Origin: Bacteroidota bacterium
GTDB lineage: Bacteria; Bacteroidota; Bacteroidia; UKL13-3
Length of the DNA stretch: 64,000 bases
NCBI GenBank assembly: GCA_027487835.1
Contig: JAIYCU010000020.1
Location: forward strand, 136,970 to 200,969
Direction: 5' to 3'
Shown here: positions 38,622 to 47,256 of the stretch, in pieces
Layout: every line of letters starts with the position of its first letter
Numbering within the stretch: position 1 is the stretch's first letter
The notes under the pieces: generated by a model
Told to the model about the DNA's origin: nothing
Database searches by the model: none
The model's input: only the letters and a program-made list of their open reading frames with translations
Translations under genes and position numbers: made by a program

Positions 38622-39584
38622 ATGTTAAAATCCATTGAGTTTAATGATTGGTTAATTGCCAAGAAACACTTGCCATTATTAGATGCGAGGAGCGAAGGAG
38701 AGTATGATTGGGGACATATTCCAAATGCTATTTCCTTTCCTGTGCTTAACAATGAAGAAAGAAAATTGGTTGGAACTAGTTATAAAAAAGAAGGCCATGA
38801 GGCTGCTGTCCTTTTAGGTTACAAGTTGGTTGGGCCAAAATTTCATGATTACATCAAAAAAGCTTGGCAACAAATTCCTAAAGGAGAAATTGTAGTTCAT
38901 TGCTGGCGTGGGGGCTTAAGAAGTAGGATAATGGGCGACCTACTTTCCACGGCTGGTTATCAAGTTTATCAGTTAAAAGGTGGTTATAAAGTGTATAGAA
39001 ATTATGTACTTAATTCTTTTGAAACTCCCTTTAAATTTAAAGTATTGACAGGTTTTACTGGTTCAGGAAAAAGTGAAAATTTGGAGAAAATGGAAAAAGA
39101 AGGTTTGCAAGTGCTTCACTTAGAAAGGTTAGCCAACCATAAAGGGTCTGCCTTTGGTTCACTTGGTCTTGGCGAACAACCTGGGCAAGAAATGTTTGAA
39201 AATAATTTGTGTGAAACCTTATCTGGGTTCAACCCCAATACAGAAATTTGGACCGAAGATGAAAGTAGAAAAATAGGAAAATTGGTGCAACCATTGCCAC
39301 TTTTTGAATCAATACGAAATGGAGAATTTACTTTTTTAACTACTCCATTTGAAGACCGAGTTAAAAATATCATGCATAATTATGGTTGTTTTGAACCTGA
39401 AAAACTAATAGAAATTACGCTTAAGTTAAAAAAGAGAATGGGCGATTTAGAGAATAGGAACGCAATTGAATTTTTGGTTCAAAACGAAATAGAAAATTGG
39501 GCAATAGCCATGCTTAATCATTATGATAAACAATACAGGTATAGTCTAAGTCTGCGGCCTAATCTTAGTCACTTTATAAAATAA
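38622..39584 (+). CDS. selU: tRNA 2-selenouridine synthase
   Basis: 320 residues from ATG 38622. This enzyme (also MnmH/YbbB) replaces sulfur by selenium in wobble 2-thiouridine via a geranylated intermediate. An N-terminal rhodanese domain has 'LLDARSEGEYDWGHIPNA' and the active Cys in 'VHCWRGGLRS'. The C-terminal P-loop is 'LTGFTGSGKSE'. 'GSAFGSLG' is a further family block. Activity requires selenophosphate; selD is not in the window, so selenium use by the organism is an inference. It is divergent from guaA. Confidence 0.92.
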   Translation: MLKSIEFNDWLIAKKHLPLLDARSEGEYDWGHIPNAISFPVLNNEERKLVGTSYKKEGHEAAVLLGYKLVGPKFHDYIKKAWQQIPKGEIVVHCWRGGLRSRIMGDLLSTAGYQVYQLKGGYKVYRNYVLNSFETPFKFKVLTGFTGSGKSENLEKMEKEGLQVLHLERLANHKGSAFGSLGLGEQPGQEMFENNLCETLSGFNPNTEIWTEDESRKIGKLVQPLPLFESIRNGEFTFLTTPFEDRVKNIMHNYGCFEPEKLIEITLKLKKRMGDLENRNAIEFLVQNEIENWAIAMLNHYDKQYRYSLSLRPNLSHFIK

Positions 39585-39616
39585 AAAAGGCGGAAGTAAT
39601 TAACTCCCGCCTTTAT
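39584..39616. terminator. Bidirectional intrinsic terminator
   Basis: AAAGGCGG and CCGCCTTT pair around a 13-base loop with A and T runs on the flanks. It serves selU and the convergent first LruC gene. Confidence 0.8.
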
Positions 39617-39632
39617 TAAAATCTTGATTAGA

Positions 39633-41150
39633 TTATTTTATACCTTCTAGGTAGATCAATAATTTGTTTTCTCTAAAGCCTTTATCAGCATCGTACCAGT
39701 TTTCATATTCTTGACCTTCGCTCTTTGCCCAATCAGCCAACTTTGGATAACCAGTTAAGATATCTTGTTTTTCTACCATGTGAGGTATTAAACCTTCAAC
39801 TTTAATTGCAAAAGGTAAATTGTTTTTAGTTTTGTAATAAGTTCCTTTTTCAGGATTAGAGTAATCTACACCCGTTCCGAATAATTTTTTAGAAGCTAAA
39901 TTAGTTGGTGCATAGTCAGGTAAATGAACCTCTACCTCTCTTTGACCATTCACAATGATATAAGGATTTAATTTTAGATCTTTAACTTCAATCGCAAATT
40001 CTTTGTCAGTATTAAATTCAACTGTAACTTCTACGGTTTCTGGCTTTACAAATGGACCTTCTGGGTTTACATTGATTCCGCTTCCACCAGCTGATTTAAG
40101 TACAGAAGAAGTTTTATCAAAAATAATGATGTTGGCAAAATCTTGGTTTTGTTCTGAACCTACTTCATTGAGTTCAATCCACTTTGAAGTGCCAAGTACA
40201 CTGCCATTTACCATGTTAAGCCTAATTGGACTTAATCCATCAAATTGTACTGCAAATCCATTGTCAAAACTTGCTCCTACTGCGTTTAATTGGGTTGTGA
40301 TAATTACTTCTACCACATTATTATTTGCATTTGTAATTGCTTTTGCTTGATAAATGGCAACAAAGTCATTAAAATCATAGTCACCAGTTGCAGGCCAAAG
40401 ATCTTCAAACATCAAAGTAGAAGGAGTGGCATTTGGAATTTGAACGATATAGGCTTTTTCTTTATCTTCTGGAAAAGCATCATCTGCATCTGCCACACCA
40501 TCTCCATCTTTGTCTAAAATTTGAACTTGTGGTAAGCAACTGTTGAGAGGATCGGCAAAATAGGTACTTGGTATAGTCAAATCATCTAACATGATTCTAG
40601 AATTTCCTCCACTTCCCGCTAAGCTTATCATTATTTTATAGGGTACAGAAGAATTTGCAATTGCAGCAGGTATTGGGATACTTAAATTATTAACTGTTGT
40701 GTTAATAGTTGTAAAATCGTAAACATTAAATTCAACCCTTGTACCTTCCTTAGCAGAATTGCCAGTTACTGCATCATAAGGCAAATATGCAATATGGACT
40801 TTTCTAACAGTACCATTACTTGCAGTTAGTTTAGCTTTTAAGGTTATGTTTCCAGAACCAGGTTTTATCCAAGGCGACTTTATCCAAAAAGAGGTAACCA
40901 ATAAACTTGTTGCCTGACCACTTTGGGCAGAATAGAAATTAGAAATAGCGCCAATATCTGTATAAGATACACCTCCAAATGTCCAACAATTTGCAATGTC
41001 ATAGTTCCTTCTATCTGTAGCTCCTCTGCTGCCTCCATTGTTGATAGGAGAGGAACTTGTTTCGCAATTCAAAATTGGAAGTGCTGTTTGCGCATGTATG
41101 TTGGCTGTTATGAACAAACCAGCTACAATTGATAATAATAGTTTTTTCAT
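39633..41150 (-). CDS. secreted LruC-domain protein, copy 1
   Basis: 505 residues with a signal peptide 'KKLLLSIVAGLFITANIHAQ'. The N-terminal 200 residues form a beta-rich domain. It is followed by a calcium-type loop, 'DKDGDGVADADDAFPEDKEKA', like thrombospondin type-3 or EF-like repeats (first 19 residues carry the Asp pattern). The LruC/DUF4842 domain begins 'FEDLWPATGDYDFNDFV' and continues to about residue 410, with 'LNPYIIV..REVEVHLPDYAPT'. The C-terminus is conserved with copy 2. Probably a surface or secreted calcium-binding protein; no function is established. It lies 19 bases after its partner lipoprotein gene. Confidence 0.8.
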   Translation of the reverse strand: MKKLLLSIVAGLFITANIHAQTALPILNCETSSSPINNGGSRGATDRRNYDIANCWTFGGVSYTDIGAISNFYSAQSGQATSLLVTSFWIKSPWIKPGSGNITLKAKLTASNGTVRKVHIAYLPYDAVTGNSAKEGTRVEFNVYDFTTINTTVNNLSIPIPAAIANSSVPYKIMISLAGSGGNSRIMLDDLTIPSTYFADPLNSCLPQVQILDKDGDGVADADDAFPEDKEKAYIVQIPNATPSTLMFEDLWPATGDYDFNDFVAIYQAKAITNANNNVVEVIITTQLNAVGASFDNGFAVQFDGLSPIRLNMVNGSVLGTSKWIELNEVGSEQNQDFANIIIFDKTSSVLKSAGGSGINVNPEGPFVKPETVEVTVEFNTDKEFAIEVKDLKLNPYIIVNGQREVEVHLPDYAPTNLASKKLFGTGVDYSNPEKGTYYKTKNNLPFAIKVEGLIPHMVEKQDILTGYPKLADWAKSEGQEYENWYDADKGFRENKLLIYLEGIK

Positions 41151-41169
41151 TTTATAAGCTATGTGTTTT

Positions 41170-41577
41170 TTAGTCAGCTAAAGTTGGAAGAATGTCAAAT
41201 GAAATAGCAGAAACATTTGTGCTATAGATTTTACTAACTGCTCCGTATTTAACAACTATGTTACTCATGTTTGTTGGAACCGCTAATTTTGTTTGAAAGT
41301 TTGATGACATGTCTTGCGTTCCAGCATAAAATACAATCTTACCATCTTCGCTGCTAATGGTCAAAGTTGTTTTCACAGGCTGAATTGTAGGAATTCCTAC
41401 ATAATTAAATGTAAGCTCATTTGTGGTTTTCCAATCAAAATTTTCTGAGGTTTTGATTTCGTTAAATTTTTTGGCACTAGAACCAGTAATAGGTAGATCT
41501 TGGTTTTCGTTCATTTGTTTTTTGCAAGAGCTTAAGCTAACCAATGCAATGAAGGAAATGATGATGAAGTTTTTCAT
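41170..41577 (-). CDS. small lipoprotein of LruC cassette, copy 1
   Basis: 135 residues. The signal ends in the lipobox 'VSLSSC' followed by Lys-Lys. The mature chain has 'FDWKTTNELTFNYVG' and 'KIVFYAGTQ', a beta-sandwich that resembles the domain preceding the LruC domain in fused LruC lipoproteins I know from other Bacteroidota. Here it is a separate gene 19 bases upstream of LruC copy 1. It is almost identical to copy 2 (43334-43741) after the signal peptide, with roughly a dozen substitutions. Probably anchored in the outer membrane and may dock the secreted LruC partner (inference). Confidence 0.7.
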   Translation of the reverse strand: MKNFIIISFIALVSLSSCKKQMNENQDLPITGSSAKKFNEIKTSENFDWKTTNELTFNYVGIPTIQPVKTTLTISSEDGKIVFYAGTQDMSSNFQTKLAVPTNMSNIVVKYGAVSKIYSTNVSAISFDILPTLAD

Positions 41578-41762
41578 TTTTGAAATTGTTTCTTGTTTTG
41601 TTTTATAAGTTACAAATCAAATGCCGTTTATAAATTTCATATTTTTATTTTGTAAGTACTTGATATGCAATGTATAATGATTCTATTTTTTTATTCTTAG
41701 TTTTTAGTTTTGTTTCGTTTTGAACCAAAAATGGAAATAAAGGAATGATTTTTTATTTCAAT

Positions 41763-41798
41763 AAAAAAGGCGAAAGTAGCTAAACTTTCGCCTTTTTT
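41763..41798 (-). terminator. Intrinsic terminator of LruC cassette 2
   Basis: AAAAAAGGCGAAAGT pairs with ACTTTCGCCTTTTTT over 15 bases around a six-base loop. It follows the stop of the second LruC gene, so each cassette ends in its own terminator and is a separate transcription unit. Confidence 0.88.
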
Positions 41799-41820
41799 AA
41801 TGTTTAAATGATAGAGTTTA

Positions 41821-43314
41821 TTATTTAACTCCTTCTAAATAGATAAGCAATTTATTTTGTCTAAAACCTTCACTTGCATTATACCAGTTTGCATATTCTT
41901 TTCCTTCGCTTGCAGCCCAATCAGCCAATTTAGGGTAACCAGATAAAATATCTTGTTTCTCTATCATGTGAGGAACTAAACCTTCCACTTTAATGGCAAA
42001 AGGAAGGTTGTTTTTAGTTTTATAATAAACGCCTTTTTCGAAGTTTGAATTGTCTTTTTCAGTACCAAAAAACTTCTTGTTAGCTAAACCAGTTGGTGCA
42101 TAATCAGGTAAATGAACTTCAATTTCTCTGTTTTGATTTACAATGATATAAGGATTTAATTTAAGATCTTTTATTTCAATAGCAGATTCTTTTGCGGTAT
42201 TAAAAGCAATGGTAACAGTTACTTTTTCTGAGTTAACAAAAGGACCTTCTGGATTCACATTAATACCACTTCCGCCAACGCCTGGGAACAATGCTCTTGC
42301 TTGATCAAATACCAAGATGTTTAGAAAGTCTTGTCCAGCTTCAGTTCCGTTATCATTAAAAGTGCTGTACTTAGAATTGTTGGTAATATTGCCTTTTACG
42401 CTTTGAACTAAATCTGGTTTAAGTCCATCAAATTGAACTGCAAAACCGTTGTTATAACTTGCACCAATTGCCATTACATTAGAAGTTATTTTAACTTCAA
42501 CCACTTTATTATCTGCATTTGTAATTGCAACTGCATCATAGGCAGCAACAAAGTCATTAAAATCATAATCACCAGTTGCAGGCCAAAGGTCTTCAAACAT
42601 TAAAGTTGAAGCAGAGGCATTAGGTACTTGAACATTATAAGCTCTATCTTTATCTTCAGGATATTCATCTAAATTATCTGCTACACCATCGCCATCTTTG
42701 TCTAAAATTTGAACTTGTGGTAAGCAATTGTTTGCAGGGTCTGCAAAATAGGTTCCAGGTACTGATATATCATCTACAATTAATCTAGAGCCTGAATTTC
42801 CGCCCACTCCTACCAAACTAATCATAACCTTATAAGGTACAGTTGAATTAGCAATTGCTGCTGGAATAGCAAACGATAGGTTTTGTGAAGTTGTAGGAAA
42901 GGGGCTTGAATAACTGATTGAATCGAATCGTACCAATGTTCCTTCCTTTATATTGCCTGGGTCTGCTGCATTGTGAGGAATATAGGATAAAATAATACGT
43001 CTGATTGATCCGGCAGTAGAAGATTGATTTTTATATTTTAGAGTAATATTTCCAGATCCTGGTTTGATCCAAGGTGTTTTGATCCAACAAGCTCCAATAG
43101 ATGGGTTTGAAGGTGAATTACTAAGAATTGACCAGCTACCAGTGATTGGTAGTCCAGTTGCATTTGTGTATGAGGCTGATCCAAAAGACCAGCAATTGGC
43201 TTGCTCTAAACTTCTGTTGCCAGATTCTGCATTCAAAATTGGAAGTGCAGTTTGTGCATGTGTATTGGCTGTTATCAACAAACCAGTTACAATTGATAAT
43301 AATAGTTTTTTCAT
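41821..43314 (-). CDS. secreted LruC-domain protein, copy 2
   Basis: 497 residues with nearly the same signal peptide as copy 1 ('KKLLLSIVTGLLITANTHAQ'). The order of parts is the same: a beta-rich N-terminal domain, a calcium-type loop 'DKDGDGVADNLDEYPEDKDR', the LruC domain from 'FEDLWPATGDYDFNDFV', and a conserved C-terminus ending 'NKLLIYLEGVK'. The N-terminal 200 residues differ much more from copy 1 than the rest does. The gene follows its lipoprotein partner by 19 bases. The role is unknown; secretion and calcium binding are inferred from the sequence. Confidence 0.8.
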   Translation of the reverse strand: MKKLLLSIVTGLLITANTHAQTALPILNAESGNRSLEQANCWSFGSASYTNATGLPITGSWSILSNSPSNPSIGACWIKTPWIKPGSGNITLKYKNQSSTAGSIRRIILSYIPHNAADPGNIKEGTLVRFDSISYSSPFPTTSQNLSFAIPAAIANSTVPYKVMISLVGVGGNSGSRLIVDDISVPGTYFADPANNCLPQVQILDKDGDGVADNLDEYPEDKDRAYNVQVPNASASTLMFEDLWPATGDYDFNDFVAAYDAVAITNADNKVVEVKITSNVMAIGASYNNGFAVQFDGLKPDLVQSVKGNITNNSKYSTFNDNGTEAGQDFLNILVFDQARALFPGVGGSGINVNPEGPFVNSEKVTVTIAFNTAKESAIEIKDLKLNPYIIVNQNREIEVHLPDYAPTGLANKKFFGTEKDNSNFEKGVYYKTKNNLPFAIKVEGLVPHMIEKQDILSGYPKLADWAASEGKEYANWYNASEGFRQNKLLIYLEGVK

Positions 43315-43333
43315 TTTATGGATAGTTTGTTTT

Positions 43334-43741
43334 TTAGTCTACTAAAGTTGGAAGGATGTCAAATGAAATAATAGAAACATTTGTGTTGTAGGTTTTGCTA
43401 ACTGCGCCGTATTTAACAACTAGGTTACTCATGTTTGTTGGAACCACCAATTTTGTTTGAAAGTTTGATGACATGTCTTGTGTTCCAGCATAAAATACAA
43501 TCTTACCGTCTTCGCTGCTAATGGTCAAAGTTGTTTTCACAGGCTGAATTGTAGGAATTCCTACATAATTAAAGGTAAGCTCATTAGTGGTTTTCCAATC
43601 AAATTTTTCTGAAGTTTTGATTTCGTTAAATTTTTTGGCACTAGATCCATTATTAGGTAGATCTTGGTTTTCGTTCATTTGTTTTTTGCAAGAGGTTAAA
43701 CCTATCAATGCAAATACGGATAAAATAATTAAGTTTTTCAT
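43334..43741 (-). CDS. small lipoprotein of LruC cassette, copy 2
   Basis: 135 residues from ATG 43741, which gives the lipoprotein signal 'KNLIILSVFALIGLTSCKKQ'; upstream in-frame ATGs would bury it. The lipobox is LTSC. The mature part closely matches copy 1, including 'GTQDMSSNFQTKL' and a terminal 'SFDILPTLVD'. It forms a 408-base direct repeat with 41170-41577, 2164 bases away. It heads the second cassette, upstream of which lies the AT-rich divergent intergenic region. Confidence 0.7.
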   Translation of the reverse strand: MKNLIILSVFALIGLTSCKKQMNENQDLPNNGSSAKKFNEIKTSEKFDWKTTNELTFNYVGIPTIQPVKTTLTISSEDGKIVFYAGTQDMSSNFQTKLVVPTNMSNLVVKYGAVSKTYNTNVSIISFDILPTLVD

Positions 43742-44074
43742 AAATGTTGTTTTTAGTTTCATGCTGTATTCCAATTAATATACCAGTTTTATGTTTTTAT
43801 AAATTCATATATAATTCCCAGTTAATCAGAATTTTGAAATATTAGACTTAAATATTAAAAGATTTTTTTTGTTTCATTTTGGGTCTGAATATTCAGAATG
43901 GGTTTATTGAAACTGCTTTTATTTGCCTTTTTTTTTTTTTTTTCTTAAGTAATTTCAAATATATAATTAATGATAGTGATAATTCTATACATCCTTAAAA
44001 TTGTTTGAACTAATATGAATTGAAAAGCCAATATATTGAACAGGTTTAATTAAAATTATTGGAATAAAAATCTG
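43742..44074. other. AT-rich divergent intergenic region
   Basis: Together with the promoter at 44075-44106 this is a 384-base gap between the LruC cassette and kdnA, read outward on both sides. No open frame with coding character was seen. It holds a 16-T run (43928-43943) and otherwise AT-rich sequence. No convincing promoter was found for the minus-strand cassette. Confidence 0.6.
43928..43943. repeat. Homopolymer of 16 T
   Basis: An uninterrupted T16 tract lies almost midway between the divergent starts at 43741 and 44126. Such tracts slip during replication and could vary promoter spacing, or may simply be intrinsic curvature. Its length may also be miscalled in sequencing. Confidence 0.8.
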
Positions 44075-44106
44075 TTTCGCTTATACTTGACTAAATTGTA
44101 CTTTTG
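44075..44106 (+). promoter_or_regulatory. Predicted promoter of the kdnA-kdnB-kdsA operon
   Basis: TTTC (44075-44078), a 20-base spacer and TACTTTTG (44099-44106, exact TAnnTTTG) give a near-consensus Bacteroidota promoter. The box ends 19 bases before the kdnA ATG. Confidence 0.55.
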
Positions 44107-44125
44107 TAATCTATTTTCATAATTT

Positions 44126-45331
44126 ATGGCAGGAACAGAATTTTATGGCGCCGAAGAGCGCAAAGAAATTAATGATGTATTAGAAACAGGCATCTTTTTT
44201 AGATATAACCACGATCATCTTCGTAATAATATTTGGAAAGCCAAAGAGTTTGAGGCCGAGGTGGCTAAATTGGTAGGTGCAAAATATGCACATGCGGTTT
44301 CAAGTGGTTCTACTGCGGTTTCTTGTGCCCTTGCGGCGGCAGGAATTGGTGCTGGTGATGAAGTAATCGTTCCTCCCTTTACTTATATTGCTTCTGTAGA
44401 AGCCGTTATTTTTGCAGGCGCTTTACCTGTTTTTGCAGAAGTTGATGAAACTTTATGCCTTAGTGCAGCGGGAATTAAAAAGGCCATTACGCCAAAAACC
44501 AAAGCAATACTCCTAGTACATATGTGCGGCCAAATGGCACAAATGGACGAAATCATGCAAGTGGTAAAGGACCATAACCTTGTTTTAGTTGAAGATGCTG
44601 GTCAGGCAATGGCTGCAAGCTATAAAGGCATTAGCACTGGGCTTTTTGGGAAAACTGGTTGCTATAGTTTCGACTTTTTTAAAATTGCTACCGCAGGCGA
44701 AGGTGGCGTGATGGTAACTAACGATGAAGTTGCCTATAAATTAGCAGATAATTTTGCAGACCACGGACATGATCATATTGGTTCAAACCGAGGCATGGAA
44801 AACCATCCTGTGGTAGGCTTTAACTATAGAATTTCAGAATTACACGCAGCCATTGGCTTGGTTCAAACCCGCCGTGTGCCTATGATTAGAGAGAAAAATA
44901 ACTTGCATAAAAAATACATGATGCAAGAACTTGGTAAAGTTCCTGGAGTTTCATTTGCTAGCATTCCAGATGAAAATGGGGATTCTGCTACCTTCCTTAA
45001 TATGTTTTTGCCAAATACCCAGGCCGCACAAAAAGTAGTGGATGCCTTTAATGCCAATGGGGTAGGTGGTTTTAATTATTGGTTCACCAATATGTACCAT
45101 TTTATAAACCAATGGAATCATATTAAAGAAGGTCACGTTGCTGCTAAAACAAATGTTCAATTGCTAGGTGCTCCGCAAGACTATAAAAATTTAGATTTGC
45201 CAAAGACCCAAGAAACAATTGGACGATTAATTTCTTTTGGTATTCGTGCTAGCTGGACTGAAGATGAACTTAAAGAACTTGTTTCCAAAATGACTGCAAG
45301 CATAAACCAAGCTATGTCATTAACAGCCTAA
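44126..45331 (+). CDS. kdnA: Kdo8N aminotransferase KdnA (DegT/DnrJ/EryC1 family)
   Basis: 401 residues. A PLP-dependent sugar aminotransferase: 'SSGSTAVSCALAAAGIGAGDEV', 'VPPFTYIASVEAVI', 'LVEDAGQAMAASYKG', and 'SFDFFKIATAGEGG' with the Schiff-base Lys (first motif quoted in part is 'SSGSTAVSCALAA'). KdnA of Shewanella converts 8-oxo-Kdo to 8-amino-3,8-dideoxy-octulosonate using glutamate. The assignment rests on the neighbouring KdnB-type dehydrogenase and kdsA as well as on sequence. Two GGTTCAAACC copies lie in it (44780, 44860), in different codon phases. It is first in a tight operon. Confidence 0.85.
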   Translation: MAGTEFYGAEERKEINDVLETGIFFRYNHDHLRNNIWKAKEFEAEVAKLVGAKYAHAVSSGSTAVSCALAAAGIGAGDEVIVPPFTYIASVEAVIFAGALPVFAEVDETLCLSAAGIKKAITPKTKAILLVHMCGQMAQMDEIMQVVKDHNLVLVEDAGQAMAASYKGISTGLFGKTGCYSFDFFKIATAGEGGVMVTNDEVAYKLADNFADHGHDHIGSNRGMENHPVVGFNYRISELHAAIGLVQTRRVPMIREKNNLHKKYMMQELGKVPGVSFASIPDENGDSATFLNMFLPNTQAAQKVVDAFNANGVGGFNYWFTNMYHFINQWNHIKEGHVAAKTNVQLLGAPQDYKNLDLPKTQETIGRLISFGIRASWTEDELKELVSKMTASINQAMSLTA

Positions 45332-45340
45332 AATTTAACT

Positions 45341-46423
45341 ATGGCACATAAGAATTTTAAATCGATAGAAAAAACAGTATTTGGTAGAGGGAGTTTTGCC
45401 CAATTGGCTGAAATTGTAGCACCCATTAGAGAAAGAAATCAACAGTATTTTGTATATGTTGTAGACCAATATTTTAAAGGGAAGACACTTGAAAGCCAAT
45501 TACAGGCGCAGCCAGAGGATTTGATTTATTTTATTGATGTTGACCCGAATGAGCCAACAACAGAGCAAATTGACCAATTACGTGATGAGATTTTAGCCAA
45601 TAAGGGACTTCCTAGCGGACTCATTGGTATTGGTGGAGGTAGCATAATGGATATTGCTAAGGCCTTGGCTTTGATGTTAACCAATGAAGGGTCATCTGTT
45701 CAGTATCAAGGTTTGAACCTAATAAAAAAGCCTGGTATTTATCACCTAGGAGTGCCTACTATTTCTGGAACTGGTGCAGAATGCAGTATGACCGCGGTAT
45801 TAACAGGCCCTGAGAAAAAGTTGGGATTAAAGTGCGATTGGACCATTTTTGATCAAGTTATTTTAGACTCTGAATTAACAGCTTCTGTGCCTACCGACAA
45901 ATGGTTTTATACTGGAATGGATACTTTTATTCATTGCATTGAAAGTAGAGATGGCATGCTAAATAATGCCTACAGCTTTGCTTATGGAGAGCAATCCTTG
46001 AAATTGTGTAGAGAGGTTTACCTAGGCGAAAATGCTGGAAGAAGCGCAGAGAATGATGATAAACTTATGGTGGCTTCTTTGATGGGTGGATTAAGTTTAA
46101 CCTATTCTGAAGTAGGTGTTTGCCACGCACTTAGCTATGGTTTAAGCAAAATTTTTGGCGAGAAACATTGTTATGCCAATTGCCTTGCATTTCAGCATTT
46201 AGGCGATTATTACCCAGAAGGAGTTGATGAATTTAAAACTATGTTGAAACAGCATGGCGTAAGCTTACCACAAGGTTTAAGTAAGGCATGGACAGAAGTT
46301 GAAATAACCGCCATGGCTCAGGTTGCTTATAATTTGCCGCATATGTGGAACCATGCCATTGGCACAGATTGGAAAGAAAAGATTACTTTAGACACGATTA
46401 AAGATTTATTTAGAAGATTGTAA
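45341..46423 (+). CDS. kdnB: Kdo 8-oxidase KdnB (iron-type alcohol dehydrogenase)
   Basis: 360 residues. It belongs to the group III metal-dependent alcohol dehydrogenase fold: 'IGIGGGSIMDIAKALALM' binds the dinucleotide, 'PTISGTGAECSMTAVL' follows, and metal ligands are expected in 'MDTFIHCIES', 'GVCHALSYGL' and 'GEKHCYANCL'. KdnB of Shewanella oxidises Kdo at C8. The close pairing with kdnA (nine bases) and kdsA (one base downstream) makes this much likelier than a glycerol or butanol dehydrogenase. It carries one dispersed motif at 45710. Confidence 0.86.
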   Translation: MAHKNFKSIEKTVFGRGSFAQLAEIVAPIRERNQQYFVYVVDQYFKGKTLESQLQAQPEDLIYFIDVDPNEPTTEQIDQLRDEILANKGLPSGLIGIGGGSIMDIAKALALMLTNEGSSVQYQGLNLIKKPGIYHLGVPTISGTGAECSMTAVLTGPEKKLGLKCDWTIFDQVILDSELTASVPTDKWFYTGMDTFIHCIESRDGMLNNAYSFAYGEQSLKLCREVYLGENAGRSAENDDKLMVASLMGGLSLTYSEVGVCHALSYGLSKIFGEKHCYANCLAFQHLGDYYPEGVDEFKTMLKQHGVSLPQGLSKAWTEVEITAMAQVAYNLPHMWNHAIGTDWKEKITLDTIKDLFRRL

Positions 46424-46424
46424 C

Positions 46425-47255
46425 ATGACAAAAATTGTAAAAGTTGGTGATATCGACTGTGGTTCGGATGAATTATTTTTAATTTCTGGACCTTGTGTAA
46501 TTGAAGATGAAATGATTATGATGAAAACCGCAGAAAAGCTTAAAGAAGTTTCTGAGCGTTTAAACATCAAGTTGATTTATAAATCATCGTTTCAAAAGGA
46601 TAACCGTAGTAGTTTAAAATACTATGATGGTCCTGGTTTAGCAGCAGGTGTTAAGTTGTTGGCAAAAATTCGTGAGCAATTTGGATTCCCTATCCTTACA
46701 GATGTTCATTACCCAGACCAAGCTACTGCGGCAGGTGAGGTGGTAGATGTACTCCAAATACCCGCTTATTTATGTATGCAAAGTACCTTACTGGTTGCAG
46801 CTGCAAAAACCAATAAAGTGGTGAATATTAAACATGGTCAATTTTTGGCGCCAGACAACATGAAGCACCCTGTTGCCAAATGCGTTGAAAGTGGAAACGA
46901 CCAAGTGATTTTAACAGAACGTGGTTATACTTTTGGGTACAATGATTTAATTGTTGACCCTAGAAGTTTCTATCATTTAAGAAATATTGGATATCCAGTT
47001 GTGTTCGACGTTACCCATTGCGTTCGTAAATATGGCACTCCAAGCGCTGACCCAAATGGCGGCGCACGTGAATTTTTACCTGTTTTAAGCAGAGCAGGTG
47101 TTGCTTCCGGAATTGATGGAATTTTTATTGAAACCCACCCAGAGCCTTCAAAAGCTTTGTGTGATGCCGCCTCTCAATTGTGTGTATATGATTTAGAAGA
47201 ATTTTTAAAACCTTTGATTGAATTGCATCAAGTAGAATTAAAATATCGCAAATAA
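46425..47255 (+). CDS. kdsA: 3-deoxy-8-phosphooctulonate (Kdo-8-P) synthase
   Basis: 276 residues. It condenses phosphoenolpyruvate with arabinose 5-phosphate. 'ISGPCVIED' has the Cys that marks the metal-dependent class (Asn in the E. coli class). The other metal ligands are seen as His in 'FDVTHCVRK', Glu in 'FIETHPEP' and Asp in 'KALCDAA'. 'YKSSFQKDNRSS', 'KHGQFLAPDNM' and 'LTERGYTFGYNDLIVD' are further family blocks. It starts one base after kdnB and ends one base before the next gene, so all are probably one transcript. Product feeds Kdo and then Kdo8N synthesis. Confidence 0.95.
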   Translation: MTKIVKVGDIDCGSDELFLISGPCVIEDEMIMMKTAEKLKEVSERLNIKLIYKSSFQKDNRSSLKYYDGPGLAAGVKLLAKIREQFGFPILTDVHYPDQATAAGEVVDVLQIPAYLCMQSTLLVAAAKTNKVVNIKHGQFLAPDNMKHPVAKCVESGNDQVILTERGYTFGYNDLIVDPRSFYHLRNIGYPVVFDVTHCVRKYGTPSADPNGGAREFLPVLSRAGVASGIDGIFIETHPEPSKALCDAASQLCVYDLEEFLKPLIELHQVELKYRK

Positions 47256-47256
47256 C

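Larger units (their letters stand above)
41170..43741. repeat. Direct repeat formed by the two lipoprotein genes
   Basis: The units are 41170-41577 and 43334-43741 in the same orientation. Long stretches are identical at DNA level, for instance the region around 41290-41460 against 43454-43624. Recombination between them would delete or duplicate one lipoprotein-LruC unit. Confidence 0.75.

Noticed and set aside
39633-43741. The repeated LruC cassettes as an assembly artefact
   Set aside because: The LruC N-terminal halves and the intergenic sequences differ clearly, so the two copies are real and separate.
45341-46423. KdnB-like gene as a glycerol or butanol dehydrogenase
   Set aside because: The fold is shared, but its place between kdnA and kdsA with gaps of only 9 and 1 bases favours the Kdo function.
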